This document shows, piece after piece, positions 16,814 through 23,913 of a stretch of DNA of 64,000 bases. Under the pieces are notes generated by a model. That model was given only the letters and a program-made list of their open reading frames with translations. It was not told the origin of the DNA and ran no database searches. The stretch is from Megamonas hypermegale_A. GTDB lineage: Bacteria; Bacillota; Negativicutes; Selenomonadales; Selenomonadaceae. Positions within the stretch are counted from its first letter, which is position 1, and every line of letters begins with the position of its first letter. A program made the translations under genes and the position numbers. Location of the stretch: the NCBI RefSeq assembly GCF_030371585.1, contig NZ_JAUDCE010000005.1, one strand, 5' to 3'.

Positions 16814-17443
16814 TTGAAAAAACTCTCTCAGATACTCGTTCTGATTTTCTCGTCTTTGATGATTTTCTGCTTCAGCGCCTGCGCTTCAGAAAACTCTACT
16901 GACAATACAGCTCAATCAACTCAGCAGAGTTCTTCCGCCCCTAGCACAACAGAAAAATCCGGTTCGAAAATACTCGTCGCTTATTTCTCCTGCACCGGCA
17001 ATACGGAAAATGCGGCTAAACAGATTGCCGCGGCAACGGGCGGCGATTTATATGCAATCCAGCCGGCTCAGCCTTATACAGCTGACGACTTGAATTATAA
17101 CGACGATACGACCCGCGCTACGACAGAACAGCATGACCCGAATATTCGTCCGGCTTTAAGCGGCACAGTTGACAACTTCGAACAATACAATGTAATCTTC
17201 GTCGGCTATCCAATATGGTGGGACCAGGCACCGCGCGTTATCAATACCTTTATGGAAAGCTATAATTTCTCCGGTAAAACGGTCATTCCGTTCTGCACGT
17301 CCGGCGGCAGCAATATCACCAACAGTGTAAATCAGCTTAAATCCACCTACAGTGATATCAACTGGCTCGACGGCAAACGCCTCGGCGGCGGTGTTTCAGC
17401 CGATGAAGTGGCAAGCTGGATTGACAGTCTCAACATCAAATAA
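16814..17443 (+). CDS. Membrane-anchored flavodoxin (lipoprotein)
   Basis: A 209-aa flavodoxin preceded by a lipoprotein signal. A KK start, a hydrophobic core (LVLIFSSLMIFCF) and the lipobox FSAC place the lipidated cysteine near residue 23. A Ser/Thr/Gln-rich linker of about 30 residues follows. The flavodoxin domain begins at ILVAYFSCTGNTENAAKQ, with GYPIWWDQAPRVINTF and FCTSGGSNI as FMN loops. The supported start is TTG at 16814, eight bases after AAGGAG; an in-frame GTG at 16805 overlaps that site. It probably works outside the membrane in extracytosolic electron transfer, which is inference. It is a paralogue of the cytosolic flavodoxin at 15455. Confidence 0.85.
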   Translation: MKKLSQILVLIFSSLMIFCFSACASENSTDNTAQSTQQSSSAPSTTEKSGSKILVAYFSCTGNTENAAKQIAAATGGDLYAIQPAQPYTADDLNYNDDTTRATTEQHDPNIRPALSGTVDNFEQYNVIFVGYPIWWDQAPRVINTFMESYNFSGKTVIPFCTSGGSNITNSVNQLKSTYSDINWLDGKRLGGGVSADEVASWIDSLNIK

Positions 17444-17471
17444 CGCTTTAATCTAATACAAAAAATAAAAT

Positions 17472-17520
17472 AAAAAAGCCAAACATTATCTCTTCCCTCC
17501 AATGTTTGGCTTCTTTTTTT
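17472..17520. terminator. Bidirectional terminator between converging genes
   Basis: AAAAAGCCAAACATT pairs with AATGTTTGGCTTCTTTTT around a 13-base loop, with T runs on either strand, between the plus-strand flavodoxin and the minus-strand reductase. Confidence 0.85.
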
Positions 17521-17525
17521 ATCTT

Positions 17526-18521
17526 TTATTTTTCCAGCGATATATCATCTATCATTTGCAATTCTTCTTCCGTAAACGATGTATTTTCAATCGCCTTGAT
17601 ATTGTCCAAAATCTGCGACGGTTTCGATGCACCGATTAATACGCTCGTAACGATACCGTCTTTTAATACCCAACTGAGCGCCATTTCCGCTAGCGTCTGT
17701 CCTCTTTTCTGTGCAATTTCATTCAATCGGGCAATCTGCTGCAAGCGGTTTTGCGTAAGCGCCGCTTCTTTCAGAAAACGTCCGTCCGTTTTTATGCGGC
17801 TGTCGGCCGGAATGCCGTGCAGATATCTGTCAGTGAGCATTCCCTGCGCCAGCGGGCTGAAAGCGATTATTCCTTTTTCCAGTTTCGCCGCCATTTCCTT
17901 TAAACCGTTATTTTCAATCGTCCTGTCAAAAATGGAATAACGGTTCTGGTTGATGATAAACGGACAATGCAAATCCGCCAAAATAGTTGCCGCTTTCTCC
18001 AGCGTTTCCCCGTCATAATTGGAAAGCCCCGCATAAATCGCCTTGCCGCTTTTGACTGCCTGAGCGAGTGCGCCCATCGTTTCTTCCAGCGGCGTATTCT
18101 TATCCATGCGGTGATGATAGAAAATATCCACATATTCAAGACCCATACGCTTTAAACTCTGGTCGAGGCTTGCCAGCATATGCTTTCGGCTGCCCCAGTT
18201 GCCGTACGGACCGTCCCACATTTCATAGCCGGCTTTCGTGCTGATAACAATTTCATCACGGTACGCCATTAAATCCTCTTTTAAAATGCGCCCGAAATTC
18301 TTTTCTGCACTGCCCGGCGCAGGACCGTAATTGTTAGCCAGGTCAAAATGCGTAATGCCGTTGTCAAACGCCGTGAAACAAAGCTCTTTCATATTGGCAA
18401 ACGACGCCGTATCGCCGAAATTGTGCCAAAGACCGAGCGAAACACGCGGCAGACAAAGACCGCTTTTGCCGCAATGGGCGTACTGCATAGATTTATATCT
18501 GCTGTCTGAAGCTGTATACAT
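17526..18521 (-). CDS. Aldo/keto reductase, YghZ-like
   Basis: A 331-aa NADPH-dependent reductase close to the L-glyceraldehyde 3-phosphate reductase / potassium-channel beta-subunit-like subgroup. The catalytic tetrad is recognisable: Asp and Tyr in FDLANNYGPAPGSAE, Lys in ISTKAGYEMW, His in FYHHRMD. The cofactor end is LIGASKPSQILDN. ATG at 18521 is preferred; a GTG at 18530 lies in the ribosome site GGGTGG. It ends at the shared terminator. The physiological substrate is unknown, perhaps methylglyoxal-type aldehydes. Confidence 0.88.
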   Translation of the reverse strand: MYTASDSRYKSMQYAHCGKSGLCLPRVSLGLWHNFGDTASFANMKELCFTAFDNGITHFDLANNYGPAPGSAEKNFGRILKEDLMAYRDEIVISTKAGYEMWDGPYGNWGSRKHMLASLDQSLKRMGLEYVDIFYHHRMDKNTPLEETMGALAQAVKSGKAIYAGLSNYDGETLEKAATILADLHCPFIINQNRYSIFDRTIENNGLKEMAAKLEKGIIAFSPLAQGMLTDRYLHGIPADSRIKTDGRFLKEAALTQNRLQQIARLNEIAQKRGQTLAEMALSWVLKDGIVTSVLIGASKPSQILDNIKAIENTSFTEEELQMIDDISLEK

Positions 18522-18533
18522 ATTAACCACCCT

Positions 18534-19118
18534 TTATTTTTTCCGATTAATTCTGTCTTCTTCCGTTATAGCGCGGATTACTCTGCATGGATTGCCCACG
18601 GCAACTACATTCGGCGGAATATCTTTGTTTACAAGACTTTTCGCCCCTATTACACTTCCTTCACCGATTGTTACACCCGGCAGAATGGTAACATCGCCGC
18701 CCAGCCATACATTATCTCCGATTGTAATCGGCTTTGCCTTTTCCAGTCCCCGATTACGTTCCTCCGCCAAAAGAGGATGCGTTGCTGTATACATACCGCA
18801 GTTCGGTCCGATAAAACAGCTTTTACCGATAGTAATCGGCGCACCGTCCATTAGATATGCACCGTAATTTATAAATGTTCCTTCACCGATAAAACAGTTT
18901 TTACCGTAATCCGCAATGAACGGTGCTAAAATGCTCACATTTTCTCCCTTGTTCGGCAGAAGTTTATCCAATATTTCCGCTCTTTTTTCTGCTTCTTTCG
19001 GATGTGTATGATTAAATTCATAACAAAGCCCATCGGCCTCTATTCTCTCCGCCAGAAGCTCTTTATCAAAATTAGCATCATACCACATGCCCTTTTGCAT
19101 TTTCTCTTTTTCCGTCAT
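18534..19118 (-). CDS. Sugar O-acetyltransferase (maltose/galactoside acetyltransferase family)
   Basis: A 194-aa acetyl-CoA-dependent O-acetyltransferase of the LacA/Maa/NodL type. An N-terminal Mac domain (EKMQKGMWYDANFDKEL) precedes a left-handed beta-helix with hexapeptide repeats (ITIGKSCFIGPNCGMY, ITIGDNVWLGGDVTILPG, VTIGEGSVIGAKSLV). The catalytic histidine is in TATHPL. ATG at 19118 stands eight bases after AAGGAG; an in-frame GTG six bases upstream is less likely. It lies twelve bases upstream of the reductase gene and may be cotranscribed with it. Confidence 0.9.
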   Translation of the reverse strand: MTEKEKMQKGMWYDANFDKELLAERIEADGLCYEFNHTHPKEAEKRAEILDKLLPNKGENVSILAPFIADYGKNCFIGEGTFINYGAYLMDGAPITIGKSCFIGPNCGMYTATHPLLAEERNRGLEKAKPITIGDNVWLGGDVTILPGVTIGEGSVIGAKSLVNKDIPPNVVAVGNPCRVIRAITEEDRINRKK

Positions 19119-19183
19119 ATGCACAACTCCTTTTCAATTTTCTTCTATTATACCATATACCTACATCAGCAAAAGTTATCTTC

Positions 19184-19687
19184 TTATTGCATTTTGCTCA
19201 CTTCATCAAGATACGCATTCAGAAAATATGCCGCCAAACTGTTCTGCCGTATATTTTTTCGCGCTTCATCATATGTAAACCAACGGTAAGCATCGATTTC
19301 CCCATTAGGACAGAATTCCACATCATTTTCCACAAAAGCGGTAAAATTGCACATTAAAACATCCGACGGTTCGTAAAACTGTGTTCTATTAAATTTAATA
19401 CTCGATACGGTCATTCCCGTTTCTTCCTTGATTTCTCTGGCAACAGCATGTTCCAGCTGCTCCGTTCTGTTCACATACCCGGCGACAAGCACATAGTAAT
19501 CTTTCCCGTACTGTTTTATCAGCAGTATCTTATTCGTCTGTTTATTTATCACAATCATGCTGACCGCCACATTATACATAGGAAACCGAAACGCTTCACA
19601 CTTTGGGCAGAAAGGTACTATCCCTTCATTTTCCAACTCTTTTTTCGTCAGCTTCGTACCGCATTCATGGCAAAATTTTTCAATCAT
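19184..19687 (-). CDS. Nudix hydrolase with N-terminal zinc ribbon (NudC-like)
   Basis: A 167-aa pyrophosphohydrolase. An N-terminal zinc ribbon (CHECGTKL and CPKCEA) precedes a Nudix box GYVNRTEQLEHAVAREIKEE at about residues 70-89 that keeps the RExxEE metal site. The arrangement resembles NAD(H) diphosphatase NudC, but the protein is shorter and its post-box motif FYEPSDVLM differs from SQPWPFP. The substrate could be NAD(H) or another nucleoside diphosphate derivative. ATG at 19687 follows GGGAGG. Confidence 0.85.
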   Translation of the reverse strand: MIEKFCHECGTKLTKKELENEGIVPFCPKCEAFRFPMYNVAVSMIVINKQTNKILLIKQYGKDYYVLVAGYVNRTEQLEHAVAREIKEETGMTVSSIKFNRTQFYEPSDVLMCNFTAFVENDVEFCPNGEIDAYRWFTYDEARKNIRQNSLAAYFLNAYLDEVSKMQ

Positions 19688-19732
19688 AATTCATACCTCC
19701 CGATTACTATTTTGTTTTTCATTATATCATAT

Positions 19733-19761
19733 TTGAAATTGCACTTTCTATGTAGTATAAT
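19733..19761 (+). promoter_or_regulatory. Promoter of the antisense RNA (RNA II-like)
   Basis: TTGAAA (19733-19738), 17-base spacer, TATAAT (19756-19761): consensus spacing and a perfect -10. Confidence 0.65.
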
Positions 19762-19767
19762 AAAGAT

Positions 19768-19870
19768 ACAAAAAGACAAGGCAATTAACGTTTGACCGCG
19801 TTAGCCTTCTCTCATCGTTGTAATTTGATGGAAAAAGCCAAACGTAGTGCTATTTAAGTTTGGCTTTTTT
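19768..19870 (+). ncRNA. Candidate antitoxin small RNA (RNA II-like), about 103 nt
   Basis: The predicted transcript starts near 19768. AAGGC(aat)TAACG near 19779 folds onto CGTTAGCCTT (19798-19807), then comes a single-stranded TCTCTCATCG segment, and the RNA ends in the hairpin shared with the toxin mRNA. It is transcribed toward the small hydrophobic peptide gene at 19890-20006. Its first 45 nt closely resemble the 5' end of the toxin mRNA, with AAGGCAATT-AACG and TCTCTCATCGT in both. CCUUCU near 19804 could pair with the toxin Shine-Dalgarno. The antitoxin role is inferred from architecture. Confidence 0.55.
19832..19870. terminator. Bidirectional terminator shared by antisense RNA and toxin mRNA
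   Basis: AAAAAGCCAAAC (19832-19843) pairs with GTTTGGCTTTTT around a 14-base loop, with T runs on both strands. Converging transcripts would both end here and be fully complementary over the hairpin. Confidence 0.8.
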
Positions 19871-19889
19871 GCTTTATATCAGAGGAAAA

Positions 19890-20006
19890 CTATTTTTTGC
19901 TGCCGATTAAAGCGATAACCAGAACGACAGCCATAAAGCCGCCAGCTACAAAAAGCTGACTGTTCAGAGCCGTTTCAATGATAGCATTTATCATGTATTC
20001 GTACAT
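19890..20006 (-). CDS. Putative type I toxin, small hydrophobic peptide (38 aa)
   Basis: ATG at 20006 lies seven bases after GGGAGGTG; the frame runs 38 codons to TAG at 19890. The peptide starts MYEYMINAIIETALNSQ and continues with one hydrophobic stretch (about residues 18-35, including AGGFMAVVLVIALIG) and ends SKK. The MYEYM start recalls the YESLM start of TxpA/BsrG holin-like toxins, and the single helix with a basic tail is typical of type I toxins. It is too short for routine gene callers. Toxicity is not shown by sequence. Confidence 0.65.
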   Translation of the reverse strand: MYEYMINAIIETALNSQLFVAGGFMAVVLVIALIGSKK

Positions 20007-20022
20007 AGTTATCACCTCCCGT

Positions 20023-20105
20023 CATCAGGGACTGACGATGAGAGAAAGCCAACTCGTTAAATTGCCTTGCCTGTAATATTATAAACCCCCAATGCAAAAT
20101 TGCAA
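20023..20105 (-). promoter_or_regulatory. Toxin mRNA promoter and structured leader (RNA I-like)
   Basis: Minus-strand TTGCAA (20100-20105) and TATAAT (20078-20083) are 16 bases apart, giving a start near 20071. The leader repeats the 5' sequence of the antisense RNA. It then forms a stem UCGUCAG-UCC-CUGAUGA directly upstream of the toxin ribosome site, where outer CUC can pair with GAG of the Shine-Dalgarno and limit translation. Confidence 0.55.
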
Positions 20106-20118
20106 AGGGGGATTTTTT
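20086..20118 (+). terminator. Plus-strand terminator overlapping the toxin promoter
   Basis: CCCCC (20086-20090) pairs with GGGGG (20107-20111), with inner TGCAA/TTGCA pairing and ATTTTTT after it. It would stop plus-strand read-through before the XRE gene. The same inverted repeat spans the -35 region of the minus-strand toxin promoter. Confidence 0.6.
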
Positions 20119-20219
20119 ATGCTTATTTCCAACTGCCGGTTGATTTTTTTCTGTCAGCTCAAACAAAAAGTTATTACCAAAACAATATTTTTCTTTTATA
20201 CTTTTCTTGAGGTGATACC

Positions 20220-21041
20220 ATGAAATCTTTTGCTCAAAATCTAATCCAGCTGCGCAGGCAGTATAATATGACACAGGAACAACTGGCAAATAAATTGAAT
20301 ATCTCTTCTCAAGCCGTATCCAAATGGGAAACGGGTCAATCTCTGCCGGATATAATCGTGCTGCCTAAAATAGCGGATATTTTCCGTACAAGTATCGACA
20401 GTTTAATCAGCCACTCGCTCAAACACAATCCAAGCACGCAATACGAAGAATTCTACCGCTCGCAAAATTATTACTGGGGAATAACGCCCAATCATCTATG
20501 CTACGAAATCCTAAAATTGAAACCGCCGATTAAACCCTGGCGTCTTCTCGATATCGGCTGCGGTGAAGGAAAAGATGCCGTATTCTTTGCCCGCAACGGC
20601 TATCAGGTTGATGCGTTCGATATTACAAAGACAGGTCTTGATAAAGCAAAAAAACTAGCTTCATTCTATAATGTGCAAGTAAATTTCTTTCAGGCAGATA
20701 TTAATAGTTTTAGACCGAATACGCAGTACGATATTATTTTTTCCTCCGGTGTTCTCCATTATCTGAAGCCGGATTTGAAAGAACAGATTATACACAATTA
20801 TAAACATCACACGGCAGAAAACGGACTGAACGTTTTCAACGTCTTTATCGACAAACCGTTCCTTCCCCCTGCTCCCGACGAAGAAACGCCGCATACGCTC
20901 TGGTACTCCGGTGAACTGGCTGCACTGTATCACGATTGGTATTTTCATCAATTCTACGAAAATATTTTTGACTGCATCAGCAATAATATACCGCATAAAC
21001 ATTGCATGAATACTATTATCGCTGAAAAAGTTTGTTCTTAA
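20220..21041 (+). CDS. XRE-family HTH domain fused to SAM-dependent methyltransferase
   Basis: A 273-aa two-domain protein. Residues 1-63 are a Cro/CI-type helix-turn-helix (TQEQLANKLNISSQAVSKWE). Residues about 75-270 are a class I methyltransferase with the SAM motif LLDIGCGEGKDAVFFARNG (109-127) and an acidic motif II (VDAFD). The catalytic part resembles TehB/methyltransferase-11 proteins. ATG at 20220 follows GAGGTGATACC. Whether it regulates DNA, modifies a small molecule, or both, is open. Its stop codon directly abuts repeat copy B. Confidence 0.85.
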   Translation: MKSFAQNLIQLRRQYNMTQEQLANKLNISSQAVSKWETGQSLPDIIVLPKIADIFRTSIDSLISHSLKHNPSTQYEEFYRSQNYYWGITPNHLCYEILKLKPPIKPWRLLDIGCGEGKDAVFFARNGYQVDAFDITKTGLDKAKKLASFYNVQVNFFQADINSFRPNTQYDIIFSSGVLHYLKPDLKEQIIHNYKHHTAENGLNVFNVFIDKPFLPPAPDEETPHTLWYSGELAALYHDWYFHQFYENIFDCISNNIPHKHCMNTIIAEKVCS

Positions 21042-21368
21042 AGAAATTACAGCAAAGAAAAGTTGCCGAAAAAGAAAATGCCTTGGTTCGTTCACTGCTA
21101 AGAGATTTAGCATGACTAAAAAATATTGTATCAACAGCTCAATTTAATTCCTGCTGAGAATGAAAAAAGTACGAGCCAAATTCCAAACATTTAAAGCCGT
21201 TGTACCGACTGTTTTTAAAGAAGAGCTACGAAGGCCTGCCCAGTGCAGCGAAGCGAAACGTTAAAAGGAGTTTTTACAGGCTCTTATTACTTTAGTAATT
21301 AGAGCCTGTTATACCTTTAGGTGATTTTTGGTTCGTTTTTCTTTTGACCTTTCAAAAGAAAAATGAAC
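21042..21368 (+). repeat. Structured dispersed repeat, copy B (internally deleted and rearranged)
   Basis: Its reverse complement matches copies A and C: the 17-bp end hairpin (21335-21368), the region with CTGCACTGGGC and GTTTGGAATTTGG, and the GGCAACTTTTCTTTG end. The central long hairpin and flanks (about 120 bp) are missing. A different hairpin is present near the other end: ACAGGCTCT and AGAGCCTGT arms at about 21278-21311. It begins at the base after the methyltransferase stop codon, so relative to the gene upstream it has the same orientation as copies A and C. Confidence 0.85.
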
Positions 21369-21376
21369 AATACTCC

Positions 21377-21420
21377 TTGTATTTTTCTCCATCCGGTGCT
21401 ATAATAATCGACATATGTCG
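21377..21420 (+). promoter_or_regulatory. Promoter and palindromic operator of the DUF134-NifX gene
   Basis: TTGTAT (21377-21382) and TATAAT (21400-21405) with a 17-base spacer. The perfect 12-bp palindrome CGACATATGTCG (21409-21420) covers the expected start of transcription, as an operator would. Confidence 0.6.
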
Positions 21421-21446
21421 GAAATAAATTTCAGCGAGGTGATTTT

Positions 21447-22220
21447 ATGGCACGGCCGACACGCTGCCGCCGTATCTGTTTTGAACCGGCTTATGACAGT
21501 TTTGCACCCGGCGGGATTTCCTCCGGCGGGAAAATCATTTTAACATTAGACGAATACGAAGTAATCCGCCTGATTGATTTGGAAAAACTCACCCATTTGG
21601 AATGCGCTAAACAAATGGAAATTTCCCGCACGACCGTCACGGAAATCTACGAAACGGCACGCTGCAAAATAGCCGACAGTATCGTAAACGGCAAAGAGCT
21701 TGTAATTTCCGGCGGCAACTACCGTATTTGCAGCGAAACTCCGGCAAACTGCCGCAGAAACTGCTGCAAACATCAAGGAAAAATCACCCGATTTATACAG
21801 CAAAAAGGAGATAATACTATGAGAATAGCAGTAACTTACGCTAACGGAAATATTTTTCAGCATTTCGGTCATTCTTCCCAATTCAAAATCTACGATATCG
21901 AAGACAACCAGATTGTAAACCAGCAGGTTATCGACACGAACGGACAGGGACACGGCGCTCTCGCCACGCTCTTAAACGGCAATCAGGTTGATGTATTAAT
22001 CTGCGGCGGTATCGGCGGCGGTGCACAGAACGCTCTGGCTCAGGCGGGCATTAAACTGTTCGGCGGCGTAACGGGCAGTGCTGACGAAGCCGTAAAAGCT
22101 TACCTTGCCGGTACGCTTGAATACACCGCCAACGCTACCTGCAATCATCACGCTCATCAGCACTCCTGCGGCCAGCACCAGTGCGGCGAAGATAAACACG
22201 GCTGCTCCGGTAACAATTAA
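21447..22220 (+). CDS. DUF134 helix-turn-helix protein fused to NifX/NafY-type iron-molybdenum cofactor domain
   Basis: A 257-aa fusion. Residues 1-110 are DUF134 (ARPTRCRRICFEPAYDSF; a sigma-region-4-like helix-turn-helix HLECAKQMEISRTTVTEIY; a Cys-rich RICSETPANCRRNCCKH). From Met125 a dinitrogenase cofactor-biosynthesis domain follows (MRIAVTYANGNIFQHFGHS, ICGGIGGGAQNALAQAGIKL). The tail is His/Cys-rich (HHAHQHSCGQHQC) and probably binds metal. AAGGAG at 21805-21810 stands eight bases before in-frame ATG 21819, so a separate NifX-only product is likely. No nif genes are present; such proteins occur in non-fixing anaerobes. Confidence 0.85.
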   Translation: MARPTRCRRICFEPAYDSFAPGGISSGGKIILTLDEYEVIRLIDLEKLTHLECAKQMEISRTTVTEIYETARCKIADSIVNGKELVISGGNYRICSETPANCRRNCCKHQGKITRFIQQKGDNTMRIAVTYANGNIFQHFGHSSQFKIYDIEDNQIVNQQVIDTNGQGHGALATLLNGNQVDVLICGGIGGGAQNALAQAGIKLFGGVTGSADEAVKAYLAGTLEYTANATCNHHAHQHSCGQHQCGEDKHGCSGNN

Positions 22221-22244
22221 TTTACAAACTTAATATATACACGC

Positions 22245-22281
22245 AAAAAATCCCGCAGAAATATTTCCTGCGGGATTTTTT
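22245..22281. terminator. Terminator between the DUF134-NifX gene and truA
   Basis: AAAAAATCCCGCAG and CTGCGGGATTTTTT form a strong stem usable by both converging genes. Confidence 0.9.
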
Positions 22282-22295
22282 ATATTCCATTCACT

Positions 22296-23066
22296 TTAAT
22301 AATACACCTTATACAGATACAATCCATTCGCCGGTGCCATTTTTCCGGCAAGCGCCCGATTTTTCGCCGCGATTATTTTCGGCACTTCATCCTTATCCAC
22401 TCTGCCCAGACCGATATTGACCATAAGTCCCATGATATTTCTGACCATATGGTACAAAAAGCCGCTGCCCCAGAATTTAAATACAAAAATATTGCCTTCT
22501 TGCCTGCAACTGGCTTCGTAAATCTCGCGTACAGGACTTGTATCATTTCCCCCTACGGAACGAAATGAGGAAAAATCATGCTCCCCCTCAATGTATTTTA
22601 AAGCCTTCTGCATATTTTCCAGGTTTAAATCCTTATTTACATGCCAGAAATAGCGCGCCATAAACGGGTCGGCGACGGATGATTGATACACTTTGTACTG
22701 ATAAATCTTCGAGCGCACGCAGTGAAGCGCGCTGAAGTCCTTAGCCGCTTCCTCCGCTTTCGTAATCACTATATCCTCCGGCAAAAGCCTGTTCGCCGCA
22801 TAAGCCACACGCTCTATCGGTATCGTCCCGTCCGTAAAGAAATTCACGACCTGCCCTCTGGCATGCACACCGGCATCCGTCCTGCCTGCTGCAGCTAGCT
22901 CAATACTATCGCCGAACAATTTCTGCAAAACATCCTCCAGTACGTTCTGCACCGCCACGACTTTATTCTGACGCTGAAAACCGTGATATCTCGTTCCGTC
23001 ATACATGAGCGTCAGTTTAATATTGCGCGCACGCGCTTTCATCATCTCTTTATGCTCTGGTCTCAT
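22296..23066 (-). CDS. truA: tRNA pseudouridine synthase A
   Basis: A 256-aa enzyme making pseudouridine at positions 38-40 of tRNA anticodon stems. The catalytic Asp is in AAAGRTDAGVHARGQVVNF (about residues 58-76). LTLMYDGTRYHGFQRQ and GSGFLYHMVRNIMGLM are family signatures. ATG at 23066 lies behind GGGGAGGG. It is the last gene of the ecfA1-ecfA2-ecfT-truA unit, the order usual in Bacillota, but rplM-rpsI do not follow here. Confidence 0.95.
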   Translation of the reverse strand: MRPEHKEMMKARARNIKLTLMYDGTRYHGFQRQNKVVAVQNVLEDVLQKLFGDSIELAAAGRTDAGVHARGQVVNFFTDGTIPIERVAYAANRLLPEDIVITKAEEAAKDFSALHCVRSKIYQYKVYQSSVADPFMARYFWHVNKDLNLENMQKALKYIEGEHDFSSFRSVGGNDTSPVREIYEASCRQEGNIFVFKFWGSGFLYHMVRNIMGLMVNIGLGRVDKDEVPKIIAAKNRALAGKMAPANGLYLYKVYY

Positions 23067-23088
23067 TTTTCCCTCCCCAATGTTTATA

Positions 23089-23913
23089 TTATAAACTGAA
23101 TAACACTAAATCCGGCAGAAATACTTTTATGCCGATTAAAAGAACTATAACAGCGGCAAATACCGCCATTGCTGTATAATCGCATTTTTGCATTTTCAGT
23201 TCTTTCAGCCGCGTCCTGCCGATACCGCCGTGATAGCATCTCGCTTCCATCGCCATCGCCAGCTCGTCGGCACGGCGGAAAGCACTGATAAACAACGGAA
23301 TGAGTACCGGCATTACCGATTTCATGCGCGCGAAAATATTGCCCGTTACAAAATCGGCACCGCGCGATTTCTGCGCTTTAATGATTTTATCCGTTTCTTC
23401 CAGCAGTGTCGGAATAAAGCGCAGAGCAATCGTCATCATCATCGCCAGTTCATGCGCCGGCACCCCCACTTTTTTGAGCGGACTCATCAAATCCTCAATC
23501 GCATCGGCCAGCACGAGCGGCGCTGTCGTAAAGGTAAGCAGCGACGCACCGAACATCAAAAGCAGTAATCTTAGACAGACAAACGACCCGTTGGCAATAC
23601 CGTTCCATGTAATACTAAGTTTCCAAATCTGCACGAGCGGTTCGCCGCTGCCGCTGAACAAATGCAATATGAATGTAAATAAAATAATCCACATTATCGG
23701 TTTTATGGAATTGAAAAACATCTTCACGGGAATTTTCGATATTTTTATCAATCCCCCGACAATCGCGCACCAGATAATATACGACAGCTGATTGTCAAAA
23801 ATAAAAATACCCACAATTAGAAACAGCAGGCTTACAATCTTAAATCGGGCGTCCAGTTTATGCAGTATTGAATTCGCCGGAAAATACTGTCCTATTTTTA
23901 TATCCGTCAGCAT
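23089..23913 (-). CDS. ecfT: Energy-coupling factor transporter transmembrane protein EcfT
   Basis: A 274-aa integral membrane subunit that couples the two ATPases to exchangeable vitamin- or metal-binding S components. Hydrophobic segments are visible at about residues 28-60, 70-90, 105-130 and 245-265. Both cytoplasmic coupling motifs with Ala-Arg/Ser-Arg-Gly-type sequence are seen (KSRGAD and MEARCYHGG). The start overlaps the ecfA2 end by seven bases. No S component is encoded nearby, consistent with a shared group II module. Confidence 0.93.
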   Translation of the reverse strand: MLTDIKIGQYFPANSILHKLDARFKIVSLLFLIVGIFIFDNQLSYIIWCAIVGGLIKISKIPVKMFFNSIKPIMWIILFTFILHLFSGSGEPLVQIWKLSITWNGIANGSFVCLRLLLLMFGASLLTFTTAPLVLADAIEDLMSPLKKVGVPAHELAMMMTIALRFIPTLLEETDKIIKAQKSRGADFVTGNIFARMKSVMPVLIPLFISAFRRADELAMAMEARCYHGGIGRTRLKELKMQKCDYTAMAVFAAVIVLLIGIKVFLPDLVLFSL

